Translations under genes and position numbers: made by a program
Source of the DNA: Caprella mutica
Taxonomy: Eukaryota > Arthropoda > Malacostraca > Amphipoda > Caprellidae
DNA length: 64,000 nt
Assembly (NCBI GenBank): GCA_947561585.1
Contig: CANNZV010001828.1
Location: 1 to 64,000, forward strand
Reading direction: 5' to 3'
The notes under the pieces: model-generated
What the model was told of the DNA's origin: nothing
The model's database searches: none
The model's input: only the letters and a program-made list of their open reading frames with translations
Shown here: positions 47,991-58,768 of the stretch, piece by piece
Layout of the letters: every line of letters starts with the position of its first letter
Position numbering within the stretch: position 1 is the stretch's first letter

Positions 47991-48777
47991 TACATGAAAC
48001 TATAATTGGCTTACATTATTTTTTTAATTACCATTATAACTTTATAAATAAAGTGAGCTACGATTTATAGTACTGTACTACACTTTGGACATAAGAAAAA
48101 TATTTTAATTGGTATCCACGATACCTGAAAGTATCATGGATACCTATAAAAATAACCAGGTAAAATATTGAATTATACATTTTTTCTTCTATGACCAAAA
48201 ATGTGGAACTGTCCTACAATTCGTAAGTTACTCTATACTGTTGTTTTTTGGTTAGAAGTAATTGTAGGTTTAACAGACAGATGGCCAATATTTGATGCCC
48301 AGTGTGGCACATTACACATCCTGAAATTGAGTTAGTGACTTCAACTACAGGTTTGATTCATGAATAAATAGGCAGGGGTCGGTGTGCTCAAATGGAAGAG
48401 AAACCAGTCACTTTTTCCAGTTCGATTGAATATAGTTGTTTTTTATTTGATCTTTTGCTTTATTTTATCTTATGTAAGTTCTCAGTTATTGGACGGTTCC
48501 ACATTTACGTTCATATATTATGTATATGTGAGCATTGGTTCTAGGAATTTTCTATGACGGAATTTTCCCCGCTGGAATTTCCCCCGTCGAAATTGTCTCA
48601 GAGTGCAATTTTTTCTCGTTGATTGTAAATTTTTGTTTATATTGGTAAATTGTAAATAAAAAGTTTTAAATGCAAAATAACTAGTTTAAATGTTCATTTA
48701 CTTACCTACATACATATTTTTCTTATTTGATCAAAAGTGTATTTATCTCGTAGTATACATTTTGTCACTATCGTTTA
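47991..48777. other. Spacer with B-family half copies
   Basis: At 48110-48232 there is a GGTATCCACGATACC palindrome followed by a family B right arm (AATGTGGAACTGTCCTACAA). At 48475-48520 there is a B left arm (GTAAGTTCTCAGTTATTGG). A run of related GGAATTTTCCCCGC / GGAATTTCCCCCGTC motifs lies at 48556-48590. No gene. Confidence 0.45.
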
Positions 48778-49190
48778 CCATCACCTTTGCCAAGTCCAGG
48801 AAGGCTCAAGCACGGAAGGTTGTCCTGCTCTCTCCAAAGCCCGTTTCATCACATCATTCTTTCCGGCATGTCTTGGATGAAGCCCAGAACTGTACCTACA
48901 AGACAGGCAAAGCGTGCAGTCCTCTGATATCCATCTCACTACCACAGCGCAAAAGAATGAGGTTCACAACCTCTGGCACCCACTCTGAGAGCAATGGCTA
49001 CCCTCAGGACCTCTGGATCAAGCTGTGTACCCAAAGACGGTATGGGAATTGCATTCAACCACACTCCAGTTTCCTTAGGAGATGCGGGTAACGGTCGTGT
49101 CCTTGCCACCTGATCAGCTCTAACCACAGACTCTCCATTAATGGAAGAGCCCGTGGTGTATCCCATTTTTTTTGACTGGACTCATGGACT
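48778..49190 (-). pseudogene. Retroelement ORF fragment, frameshifted
   Basis: The minus strand encodes, across several frames, pieces of a domain found in reverse-transcriptase-containing polyproteins of arthropods. In order they are: KKWDTPRAL (near 49170), then in a second frame GVWLNAIPIPSLG, VLRVAIALRVGA and CEPH (about 49080-48950), then in a third frame [13 protein letters not shown] and [20 protein letters not shown] with SVLEP (about 48950-48790). Intact relatives carry these in one frame, so at least two frameshifts are present. The match is from memory of the motif order; the exact retroelement family is not assigned. Plus-strand ORFs here are antisense shadows. Confidence 0.65.
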
Positions 49191-50535
49191 ACCATAAAGA
49201 ATTCTTACAGTCAGTTTTACCCGAGCATGGAGGGTGTCCTCATTTTGGGACAGCAATCTGTAGATGTGGCACATCAGCAAAGTTAAAGTTGATCAACCGT
49301 GTACGGGTTAATCTCTGTAGTATAGCTGTAAAGGTCAATTTGACGCATCTTCTATAACTATGTATTGGTCAATTTTTGACCAAGTTATTCTAACTCCACT
49401 GGTCACTTTGACCCACTAATTCTCAACTGTCGCAAAATTCACTAAGTGTCTCTTTTCTTATTTTGCGAATACAGTTTTTCCAATAAAGTTATTGATGGAA
49501 TTTCCCCGTAACGAGCTACACTGTCACAGATTGCCTCAATGAATGTCCGTGTTCGAGTGGCGGGGAGGGTGTGGGGAATGGGGGGTCAGAAATAGGGAGA
49601 GAGGGGGGGGGGGGAGAGGACGTATTGGGTGGTGGATGGGGAAATTTGCATTTCATAGTAACAATAGCTTTACTCACGAAATTTCGCTGAAATAATTTTC
49701 TCATTTGGAAAACTTGAAGTTCTGAATTAGCGAACGGTTCCACCTTCTCTAATATATATATATAACCATTAAAATGTAACTCTTATTGTATAGTTTTTAC
49801 AGTAGCGAAAAAATGGAAGTCACATATTGAAACAGTGTGAAAAAATAGAGATACACACTAAATCCTAAACTAGGGCCAAATTACCTTAGTTTAACTGCTA
49901 CCAACTGACATATGCGAAGCCTAAGAGTTTCTGATGGAGTGTACAAGTCACTCGTTGACTGTGACTCTCCCGTACGAATAGTATTGGTAAGTACTCCACA
50001 AATCAAAGGACACGACTGTATCACTTCCACAACTTCACTGCTTTTATATAGAAATATACAAACTTTATAAAACGCAGAATTCTAGAAAATAGAAGCCAAG
50101 ATTATTCAACGGCATGAATATAATAATAAACTTTACGCTGGCTAAGTCAAATCCCTCGCTAATGTATTTTAAATCAATCGAAAACTCGACTGCAAATAAT
50201 AAACAATATATTAGGAAAATCTTCTGGTTGGTTGTTTTTCGGTGGAAAACCCATGGGAAATCCATGAATAAGTTGGGACTCAAAGATGAGGCGGATAGTC
50301 TCCGTGGAGTTTCAACTCTGTTAACATTCACCAAGAAGCTATTTATCTTGCAGATGGATTGTACGCATTTCCGCGCATTGAATAGAGTCTTAAAAATGAT
50401 CTTTCTTTCCAATGTTCGAATTAACTAATGTGAACTCATATGTAAAAGACTCAGCATTTGATGTATTGATGACACAGAAAAACACGTATTCTGATTTGTG
50501 AGATTTTGATAATGATAAATAGTACTTATGAAATA
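49191..50535. other. Spacer with a G-quadruplex-like segment and a B arm
   Basis: G-runs at 49562-49585 (GGGGAGGGTGTGGGG then AATGGGGGG) and 49594-49614 meet the usual G-quadruplex pattern. A family B left arm (AAGTTCTGAATTAGCGAACG then GTTCCACC) is at 49711-49742. Two overlapping ORFs on opposite strands (minus 115 codons 50065-50412; plus 104 codons 50114-50428) have no recognisable domain. Confidence 0.4.
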
Positions 50536-51086
50536 TAATTTAGATATTTAAAATGTTTTAGATATTTAAAATGTTTTAGATATTTAATATGTTTTAGATA
50601 TTTATTATGTTTTAGATATTTAATATGTTTTAGATATCTAATATGTTTTAGATATTCAATATGTTTTAGATATTTAATATGTTTTAGATATTTAATATGT
50701 TTTAGATATTTAATATGTTTTAGATATTTAATATGTTTTAGATATTTAATATGTTTTAGATATTTAATATGTTTTAGATATTTAATATGTTTTAGATATT
50801 TAATATGTTTTAGATATTTAATATGTTTTAGATATCTAATATGTTTTAGATATTTAATATGTTTTAGATATCTAATATGTTTTATATATTTAATATGTTT
50901 TAGATATTTAATATGTTTTAGATATTTAATATGTTTTAGATATTTAATATGTTTTAGATATTTAATATGTTTTAGATATTTAATATGTTTTAGATATCTA
51001 ATATGTTTTAGATATTTAATATGTTTTAGATATCTAATATGTTTTATATATTTAATATGTTTTAGATATTTAATATGTTTTAGAAC
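50536..51086. repeat. 18-bp tandem repeat, about 30 copies
   Basis: Unit TTTAGATATTTAATATGT, nearly invariant, with rare ATCTAAT and TATATATTT variants. The order ATCTAAT, normal, ATCTAAT, TATATATTT occurs near 50830-50890 and again near 50995-51055, about 162 bp (9 units) apart. The minus strand reads a 6-residue period (KHIKYL) over 204 codons, a by-product of the repeat. Confidence 0.96.
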
Positions 51087-51306
51087 TAGCAAATGATAGT
51101 ATAATATTTTATACTCAGATAGAATTTTATCCCGGATCATAGAAATTTAAGGTATATTTTCAAAATGTACATTTATATATGTATAAATAAAATATTCAAG
51201 CGAAAATTAAATATTTAAAAAAGGGCATAAATTATTTACATCTACAATTTAGATGTTGCTTCTAATGTAGTTATACTTGTACTATTGTAACTTGTATATT
51301 GTTAAT

Positions 51307-52447
51307 ATTCTTCTCCTAATCTTCTATGGCCCCACCATAACCTTCTCCTTCTAATCTTCTATGGCCCCACCATAACTTTCTCTCTCAATCTTCTTTGGCC
51401 CCACCATAACTTTCTCTCCTAATCTTCTATGTCCCCACCATAACTTTCCCTCCTAATCTTCTATGGCCCCACCATAACTTTCTCTCTCAATCTTCTTTGG
51501 CCCCACCATAACTTTCTCTCCTAATCTTCTATGTCCCCACCATAACTTTCTCTCCTAATCTTCTATGTCCCCACCATAACTTTCTCTCCTAATCTTCTAT
51601 GTCCCCACCATAACTTTCTCTCCTAATCTTCTATGTCCCCACCATAACTTTCTCTCCTAATCTTCTATGTCCCCACCATAACTTTCCCTCCTAATCCACT
51701 ATGACCCCACCATAAATTTCCCCCCTAATCTTCAATGGCCCACCATAACTTTCCCTCTTAATCTTCTATGGCCCACCATAACTTTCCCTCCTAATCTTCT
51801 ATGGCCCACCATAACTTTCCCTCCTAATCTTCTATGGCCCACCATAACTTTCCCCAACTTTCCCTCCTAATCCACTATGACCCCACCATAACTTTCCCTC
51901 CTAATCTTCTATGGCCCCACCATATGTTTCCCTCCTAATCTTCTATGGCCCCACCATAACTTTCCCTCCTAATTTTCTATGGCCCCACCATATCTTTCCC
52001 TCCTAATCTTCTATGGCTCCACCATAACTTTTTCTCCTAATCTTCTATGGCCCCACCATATGTTTCCCTCCTAATCTTCTATGGCCCCACCATAACTTTC
52101 CCTCCTAATCTTCTATGGCCCCACCATATGTTTCCCTCCTAATCTTCTATGGCCCCACCATAACTTTCCCTCCTAATTTTCTATGGCCCCACCATATCTT
52201 TCCCTCCTAATCTTCTATGGCTCCACCATAACTTTTTCTCCTAATCTTCTATGGCCCCACCATATGTTTCCCTCCTAATCTTCTATGGCCCCACCATATC
52301 TTTCCCGCCTAATCTTCTATGACCCCACCATAACTTTCCCTCTCAATCTTCTATGGCCCACCATAACTTTCTCTCCTAATCTTCTATGGCCCCACCATAA
52401 CTTTCTCTCCTAATCTTCTATGGCCCCACCATATCTTTCTCTCCGTG
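51307..52447. repeat. Family E array: about 33-bp unit, about 34 copies
   Basis: Unit contains CTAATCTTCTATGGCCCC then ACCATAACTTTCTCT. Subtypes (ATGTCCCC, TTTGGCCCC, CATATGTTTCC, CATATCTTTCC and one-base-shorter GGCCCACC) cluster in blocks. The block with CATATGTTTCC and AATTTTCTATGG recurs (51920-52060 and 52120-52260), a duplication of about 200 bp. This is the right arm of the E hairpin expanded in tandem. Confidence 0.95.
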
Positions 52448-52776
52448 TGCGTACATTCAATTTGTCACATATTTTGCATACACATTTATCATCACCATGA
52501 ACACCATGCTTAACTGTTCCAAATATTTATTACTTAAATAGCTCTAATGGTAGGGGTCGAATTGGTTAATTTATTCGGAATCATGCATCGTGTATGCTTA
52601 TTTCTAATGGATATGCAATTCCCATTCCGAAGATTAGCATAAATAATGCATTCCAGGTAGAAATTTCATAATACATTTTACTATGAAATATTCCACTAAT
52701 GTTAAACATTTATTTACACGAGGATTTAATTATGCAAAACAATTAACATTAAACCCTTTCGATGTGACGCTTGCAT
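52448..52776. other. Unique segment between inverted E arrays
   Basis: About 330 bp with no gene. It contains ATATGCAATTC, TAAATAATGCATTCC, TTAATTATGCAAAAC and ATCATGCATCG, several of which resemble POU/homeodomain octamer-type sites. It is the loop between oppositely oriented arrays. Confidence 0.35.
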
Positions 52777-53064
52777 GGGAGAAAGTTATGGTGGGCCATA
52801 GAAGATTGGGAGGAAGAGTTATGGTGGGGCCATAGAAGATTTGGAAGGAAAGTTATGGTGTGGCCATAGTGGATTAGGAGGGAAAGTTATGGTGGGGCTA
52901 TAGAAGATTAGGAGAGAAAGTTATGGTGGGGCCATAGAAGATTGGGAGGGAAAGTTATGGTGTGACCATAGAAGATTAGGAGGGGAAAGTTATGGTGGGG
53001 CCATAGAAGATTAAGAGGAAAGTTCACACAATCTTCTACGGCCCCCTCATAACTTTCTCCCTGT
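52777..53064. repeat. Family E array in opposite orientation, about 7 copies plus one reverse unit
   Basis: Units GGAAAGTTATGGTGGGGCC then ATAGAAGATTAGGA are the complement of the 51307-52447 unit. The array ends with one right arm (CACAATCTTCTACGGCCCC), so the last units close a hairpin. Together with 51307-52447 it forms a large inverted repeat around a loop of about 330 bp. Confidence 0.93.
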
Positions 53065-53325
53065 GTATCCATTATTATACCTATATATTTCATTACACTG
53101 AAGACACCATATAATTTGAATATATCCCAATTGCCTCACAATGAATTAAGTGACTGAATATCCTAACTAATAACTCTATTGCTAACTAATTTATTACTAA
53201 CTACCTGAACTATATTTAATGTCTTTAGCTTCCTGTGTACACACTAAACAACTAACTAGACTAACGCCAAATGAAGTGCTAGATTGCAGTCCAGAGTAAT
53301 GACTTCAGTATGATGTCACACATGC
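53065..53325. other. AT-rich spacer
   Basis: Nothing recognised. Confidence 0.35.
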
Positions 53326-53801
53326 TGTTCTGCGCCATTTGCTCAATCTCGAGAATGCGTTGCGCGTTTTAAACCCCCTAATGCCGAGCGTGTGTTAATA
53401 CCTTCATTATATTTATTATGAAATCTAATAGGTGTATTGAGGGGATTGCCGCCCCCCAAACCCCCTTGCCAGGTCATTGAACAAACATGAAGTGTGCAGT
53501 ACAACAAACTAGCGGATACAACTAGCGGTCATTTATGATGAGAGTTTAAAAGTAATCTTCATTTATATTTGAAGATTACTTTCAAAAATTCAACATAGAT
53601 GACAAGAAATAAATGACGATTGCTTTGAAAATTTCAATATAAGTGACTGGGGGCGGCCCTCCAATACACATATATATTAATATTAGATTTAATAGTTAAT
53701 AAAATGAATTTATTAACACACACTCGGCATTAGGAGGGTAACGGAGTTTAAAATTTCGCAGCGCATTCTCGAGATTGTGTAAATCGGCAAATTGCGCGAA
53801 C
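53326..53801. mobile_element. 476-bp element with long inverted arms
   Basis: The arms are about 130 bp with mismatches: CAATCTCGAGAATGCG / CGCATTCTCGAGATTG, AACCCCCTAATGCCGAG / CTCGGCATTAGGAGGGT, GTGTGTTAATA / TATTAACACACAC and TGTATTGAGGGG / CCCTCCAATACA. The centre contains a second hairpin (GTAATCTTCATTTATA, then TTTGAAGATTAC) and a segment of about 50 bp shared with 27405-27456. No ORF. Target duplication not identified with certainty. Probably a non-autonomous inverted-repeat transposon. Confidence 0.8.
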
Positions 53802-53857
53802 ATATTTACCACGTGGCTAACCTTTATTGTATACTACGTGTAGTACACCTATATACA

Positions 53858-56005
53858 ATATTGCCAGTTGAGACAATGTTGTAATAATATTGAGACAATG
53901 TTATAATAATATTGAGACAAAGTTGTAATAATATTGAGACAATGTTGTAATAATATTGAGACAATGTTGTAATAGTATTGAGACAATGTTGTAATAATAT
54001 TGAGACAATGTTGTAATAATATTGAGACAATATTGTAATAATATTGAGACAATGTTGTAATAATATCGAGACAATGTTGTAATAATATCGAGACAATGTT
54101 GTAATAATATTGAGACAATGTTGTAATAATATTGAGACAATGTTGTAATAATATTGAGACAATGTTGTAATAGTATTAAGACAATATTGTAATAATATTG
54201 AGACAATGTTGTAATAATATTGAGACAATATTGTAATAATATTAAGACAATGTTGTAATAATATTGAGACAATGTTGTAATAGTATTGAGACAATGTTGT
54301 AATAATATTGAGACAATGTTGTAATAGTATTGAGACAATGTTGTAATAATATTGAGGTAATGTTGTAATAATATTGAGACAATGTTGTAATAATATTGAG
54401 ACAATGTTGTAACAATATTGAGACAATGTTGTAATAATATTGAGACAATGTTGTAATAATATTGAGACAATGTTGTAATAATATTGAGACAATATTGTAA
54501 TAATATTAAGACAATGTTGTAATAATATTGAGACAATATTGTAATAATATTGAGACAATGTTTTAATAATATTGAGACAATATTGTAATGATATTAAGAC
54601 AATGTTGTAATAATATTGAGACAATATTGTAATAATATTGAGACAATGTTGTAATAGTATTGAGACAATGTAGTAATAATATTGAGACAATGTTGTAATA
54701 GTATTGAGACAATGTTGTAATAATATTGAGGCAATGTTGTAATAATATTTAGACAATGTTGTAATAATATTGAGACAATGTTGTAACAATATTGAGACAA
54801 TGTTGTAATAATATTGAGACAATGTTTTAATAATATTGAGACAATGTTGTAATAATATTGAGACAATATTGTAATAATATTAAGACAATGTTGTAATAAT
54901 ATTGAGACAATATTGTAATAATATTGAGACAATGTTGTAATAGTATTGAGACAATGTTGTAATAATATTGAGACAATGTTGTAATAGTATTGAGACAATG
55001 TTGTAATAATATTGAGACAATGTTGTAATAATATTGAGACAATGTTGTAATAGTATTGAGACAATGTTGTAATAATATTGAGACAATGTTGTAATAATAT
55101 TGAGATAATGTTGTAATAATATCGAGACAATGTTGTAATAATATCGAGACAATGTTGTAATAATATTGAGACAATGTTGTAATAATATTGAGACAATGTT
55201 GTAATAGTATTAAGACAATATTGTAATAATATTGAGACAATGTTGTAATAATATTGAGACAATATTGTAATAATATTAAGACAATGTTGTAATAATATTG
55301 AGACAATATTGTAATAATATTGAGACAATGTTGTAATAGTATTGAGACAATGTTGTAATAGTATTGAGACAATGTTGTAATAATATTGAGGCAATGTTGT
55401 AATAATATTTAGACAATGTTGTAATAATATTGAGACAATGTTGTAACAATATTGAGACAATGTTGTAATAATATTGAGACAATGTTGTAATAATATTGAG
55501 ACAATGTTGTAATAATATTGAGACAATATTGTAATAATATTGAGACAATGTTGTAATAATATTGAGACAATATTGTAATAATATTGAGACAATGTTGTAA
55601 TAATATTGAGACAATATTGTAATAATATTAAGACAATGTTGTAATAATATTGAGACAATATTGTAATAATATTGAGACAATGTTGTAATAGTATTGAGAC
55701 AATGTTGTAATAATATTGAGACAATGTTGTAATAGTATTGAGACAATGTTGTAATAATATTGAGGCAATGTTGTAATAATATTTAGACAATGTTGTAATA
55801 ATATTGAGACAATGTTGTAACAATATTGAGACAATGTTGTAATAATATTGAGACAATGTTGTAATAATATTGAGACAATGTTGTAATAATATTGAGACAA
55901 TATTGTAATAATATTAAGACAATGTTGTAATAATATTGAGACAATATTGTAATAATATTGAGACAATGTTGTAACAATATTGAGACAATGTTGTATTAAT
56001 ATTGG
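53858..56005. repeat. 22-bp tandem repeat, about 97 copies
   Basis: Unit contains AATAATATTGAGACAATG then TTGT. Variant pairs (GAGGCAATG followed one unit later by TATTTAGAC) recur at 54728, 55388 and 55762, separated by exactly 660 (30 units) and 374 bp (17 units), so large blocks have been duplicated. The minus strand lacks stops in every phase, giving several minus ORFs (up to 420 codons) with a 22-residue period. It is the inverse relative of 36081-36437. Confidence 0.96.
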
Positions 56006-56048
56006 GTTAGGATAATTAATTTTTTTTTAAATTCCAATGTACACAAGA

Positions 56049-56162
56049 TGAAAGTTATAGTGGGGCCATAGAAGATTAAGAGAGAAAGTTATGGTTGGGC
56101 CATAGGATATTGAGAGAGACCTCCAATAATCTCCTATGGCCCCACCATAAGTTTCTCTCTGG
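56049..56162. repeat. Family E hairpin with two left arms
   Basis: AAGTTATAGTGGGGCCATAG and AAGTTATGGTTGGGCCATAG in tandem, then the right arm AATCTCCTATGGCCCCACC then ATAAGTTTCTCTC. Confidence 0.8.
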
Positions 56163-57238
56163 TAGAAGTACAAAGATTTAAATTCAATAACACAGAGCAT
56201 AATAATAGTAATTAATAGACAGAGAATGACAATTAATGCAATGACAGAGTGATTCACTAATGTTATTCTTTTTATTTTAGAAGGTACAGTTGTTAGCATT
56301 TGTTCTGTACCGCCCATTAAACAATTTAATAGTACTTAATTAGTAAAGATATGCTTAGGTAGAAGACCTATAATAATAATCAACGGAAACTGACTAAGAT
56401 TTTTGATCTACAGATTCAACATTTTCGATCATGTAAGAAAAATATAAACTTTAACACCTTGTTTTAATTGGTATCCATGGTGTATGGAGGTATCATGGAT
56501 ACCAATTACAGGTATCATGGATACCAATTAAAATAACGAGTTAAAATATAATTAGAATCCAGATTTTTTATATGGGCAGGTATCATAGATACCAAATAAT
56601 AAGATCAGTTGATATGTTAAATTCTATTTACTTTTCATTGAATGACCGGAAATGTGAAACTGTCCCATAACTGGAAGTTACACATCTAGTTTTTTAGAAT
56701 TAACTAATTACCATATTAAGTTGAGATTATTTTAAATGTCAACCAATTCAAATTTAACCTTTAAAATCTAATAATTTTTATTTAATACAACGTTCTGATA
56801 TGTCCGTGGAGAAGAAATTTCGAAACTATAAAAAACAAGTGATACGAATAAATACAGATACTATAAATGGGATATTTTATCATTTATAGTGTATAGTTTT
56901 TACTATAAAGTAGAATGTACATAAATGTTAGCAAGACATTTTAAAAACACGTCAAAAACATATAGATTATCCATTATTATTTGTATATCTTCATAATACA
57001 TTCATAATATTATTATTATATAATTATCGGGTATGAAATAATTACTACCTGATATGTGTCGTATTTTTCTCATTATGTTCTATTACTCTTTTTACTCACT
57101 TAGTAACAACAGTAGTGTTTCCTTTATCTAATATCTTTTTGTACTACACATCGTACTACATATCTACATTATATGATAACACTGTATTATATAATAAAGA
57201 GAGTATATCATTATTATAATGACTGTCAATAAATACTA
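56163..57238. other. AT-rich stretch with a decayed B-family element
   Basis: At 56410-56690 a long, diverged family B copy can be traced: left arm ACATTTTCGATCATGTAAG, centre with GGTATCCATGG and GGTATCATGGATACC palindromes plus AATAACGAGTTA, and right arm AATGTGAAACTGTCCCATAA. No gene is found; the rest is AT-rich. Confidence 0.45.
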
Positions 57239-57315
57239 GGGTGAGTTATGAATTATCGGTCAGTTTCACTTATTCGGTCATATGAGAAAAAACAATATAA
57301 TGATAATTATTATAA
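57239..57315. mobile_element. Family B half element
   Basis: GGGTGAGTTATGAATTATCG then GTCAGTTTCAC and TTCGGTCATATGAGAAAAA match the left arm of the 31751 subfamily. The expected right arm is absent; the sequence instead continues into a 12-bp array 50 bp later. Confidence 0.65.
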
Positions 57316-57368
57316 TTTAAATATTTCTAATGGCATTAAAATAAAAACCTTACAGAGATTTTACATTA

Positions 57369-57535
57369 ATACCTACTGTAATACCTACACTAATACCTAC
57401 AGTAATACCTACACTAATACCTACAGTAATACCTACACTAATACCTACAGTAATACCTACACTAATACCTACACTAATACCTACACTAATACCTACACTA
57501 ATAACTACACTAATACCTACACACCTACACTATCA
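57369..57535. repeat. 12-bp tandem repeat, about 14 copies
   Basis: Unit AATACCTACACT, alternating with AATACCTACAGT (period 24) in the first half. A 97-codon plus ORF through it (NTYTNTYS period) is a by-product. Confidence 0.94.
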
Positions 57536-57941
57536 AGCTAAATTTTTAAGCAGAAAAAAATTAAAATAAAATTATTTTAGGTGGATTTTTTTTCTTCAAC
57601 ATTTTTATATACATTTTTTTTCCATTTAAATAGAAAATATGTTTAAAAAAATACAGATTGTAATATCGAATAATAAATTTAATTAAATAAATAAATTTAT
57701 GTTGAAAATATCTAAGGCACAAATTTCAAGATAATTATTTTTTAATATAAATAAGTACAGGTCTTATTAGTAATGTGTTGCAAATTTTAAACTTTATTAT
57801 TTTTTAGACTTCCTTAATATTGGTTAGATGTGTGCAAGGAAATTTTCTGAATCTGGTAAAGTCGAAACAGAAGATTAAAGTTTATAAAACTGGAGTAAAT
57901 GGAATAATTATCATCATTAACATAAATCAATTAAAACTGCA
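57536..57941. other. Very AT-rich spacer
   Basis: Nothing recognised. Confidence 0.35.
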
Positions 57942-58178
57942 ATGAGAAAAAATTGCGAGTCAACCTGACTCATCGATTGAGTCAAGACTGCCAAAACTCC
58001 AATGTTGGAGTCTTTTTTCTTGATTGACTCTACCTGAGTCAATGTGTCTATGAATTAGGAGTCAATATGACTCTTGTTTTTGAGTAGAATGTTAAGATGA
58101 GTCAAATTTTTGATCTGGTTTCGGGACAAACTGAAAACTCGAATTTAGAGTCAATTTGACTCGTATTTTTTCTCAGAG
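57942..58178. mobile_element. Hairpin element rich in TGAGTCA motifs
   Basis: Ends ATGAGAAAAAATTGCGAGTC and GACTCGTATTTTTTCTCAGA are inverted repeats. GAGTCAACCTGACTC and GAGTCAATTTGACTC are themselves small palindromes near each end. The 237-bp segment has four perfect TGAGTCA/TGACTCA heptamers. No ORF. Its mobile nature is inferred from structure; no second copy was seen. Confidence 0.6.
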
Positions 58179-58326
58179 TGGGTCTAGAATTCCCCATCCC
58201 ACATAGTCATCCACAGGGTTAGTTGGAGGTGAACGAAGTGGATCCTCTGTTATCCAGTGCGGGTTGCTAGAGCCCCAGTGTACAACTACTGTAAGTGTCT
58301 ACTCCACCTTAGATATAGAAATGTGT

Positions 58327-58487
58327 TTTAAAAGAACCTAGATGACGGGCAATCGTAGAGCGCATACCTTCGCCACCGTTTAGAAATGACATTAACCATC
58401 CAATAATACTTGAGTTATGAATGACCTTGACCTTTGACCTAATCGTCACACCAAATTTGGTTGGATACTTTTTGAATTAATTTTATG
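58327..58487 (+). mobile_element. SINE-like repeat, short diverged copy (1 module)
   Basis: AACCTAGATGACGGGCAATC then GTAGAGCGCATACC matches the A-box-like start of the copy at 63244. It is followed by CCTTCGCCACCG, one GAGTTATGAATGACCTTGAC block and CCAAATTTGGTTGG with ATACTTTTTGA. Truncated and diverged. Confidence 0.6.
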
Positions 58488-58592
58488 ATTGTTTTCAAAC
58501 GAAATGAATTCAAATCGAAAAACTGTCGAATAAGTTATTGAGGTTTAGAATTTAAAACACTAAGATTATTCATCTTGTAATCTACATATCAA

Positions 58593-58768
58593 TGGGTGGG
58601 CACAATATACATGTTTCTAAAAACATAGATCTAAATTGGAAACTAAAGAATATCACACACGAAATGAAATGGTATCGAATACTATATACCGCTGATGTAG
58701 AACCATTCAATACTCTTTAATTCTCTCCGTCTATACTATTCGCTATAATTTATAAAGCATATTGTCAC
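58593..58768. mobile_element. Family A palindromic element, copy 4
   Basis: Left end GGTGGGCACAATATACATG (diverged), right end GCATATTGTCAC directly abutting copy 5. The core GAAATGGTATCGAATACT then ATATACCGCTGATGTAG is nearly identical to copy 2. Confidence 0.72.

Noticed and set aside
48690..49357. Plus-strand ORFs of 133 and 61 codons
   Set aside because: They are antisense to the retroelement relic, whose motifs are on the minus strand.
50065..50428. Opposed ORFs of 115 (minus) and 104 (plus) codons
   Set aside because: They overlap on opposite strands with no recognisable family. No evidence favours either.
53824..55977. Minus-strand ORFs up to 420 codons
   Set aside because: By-product of the 22-bp repeat in all three frames.
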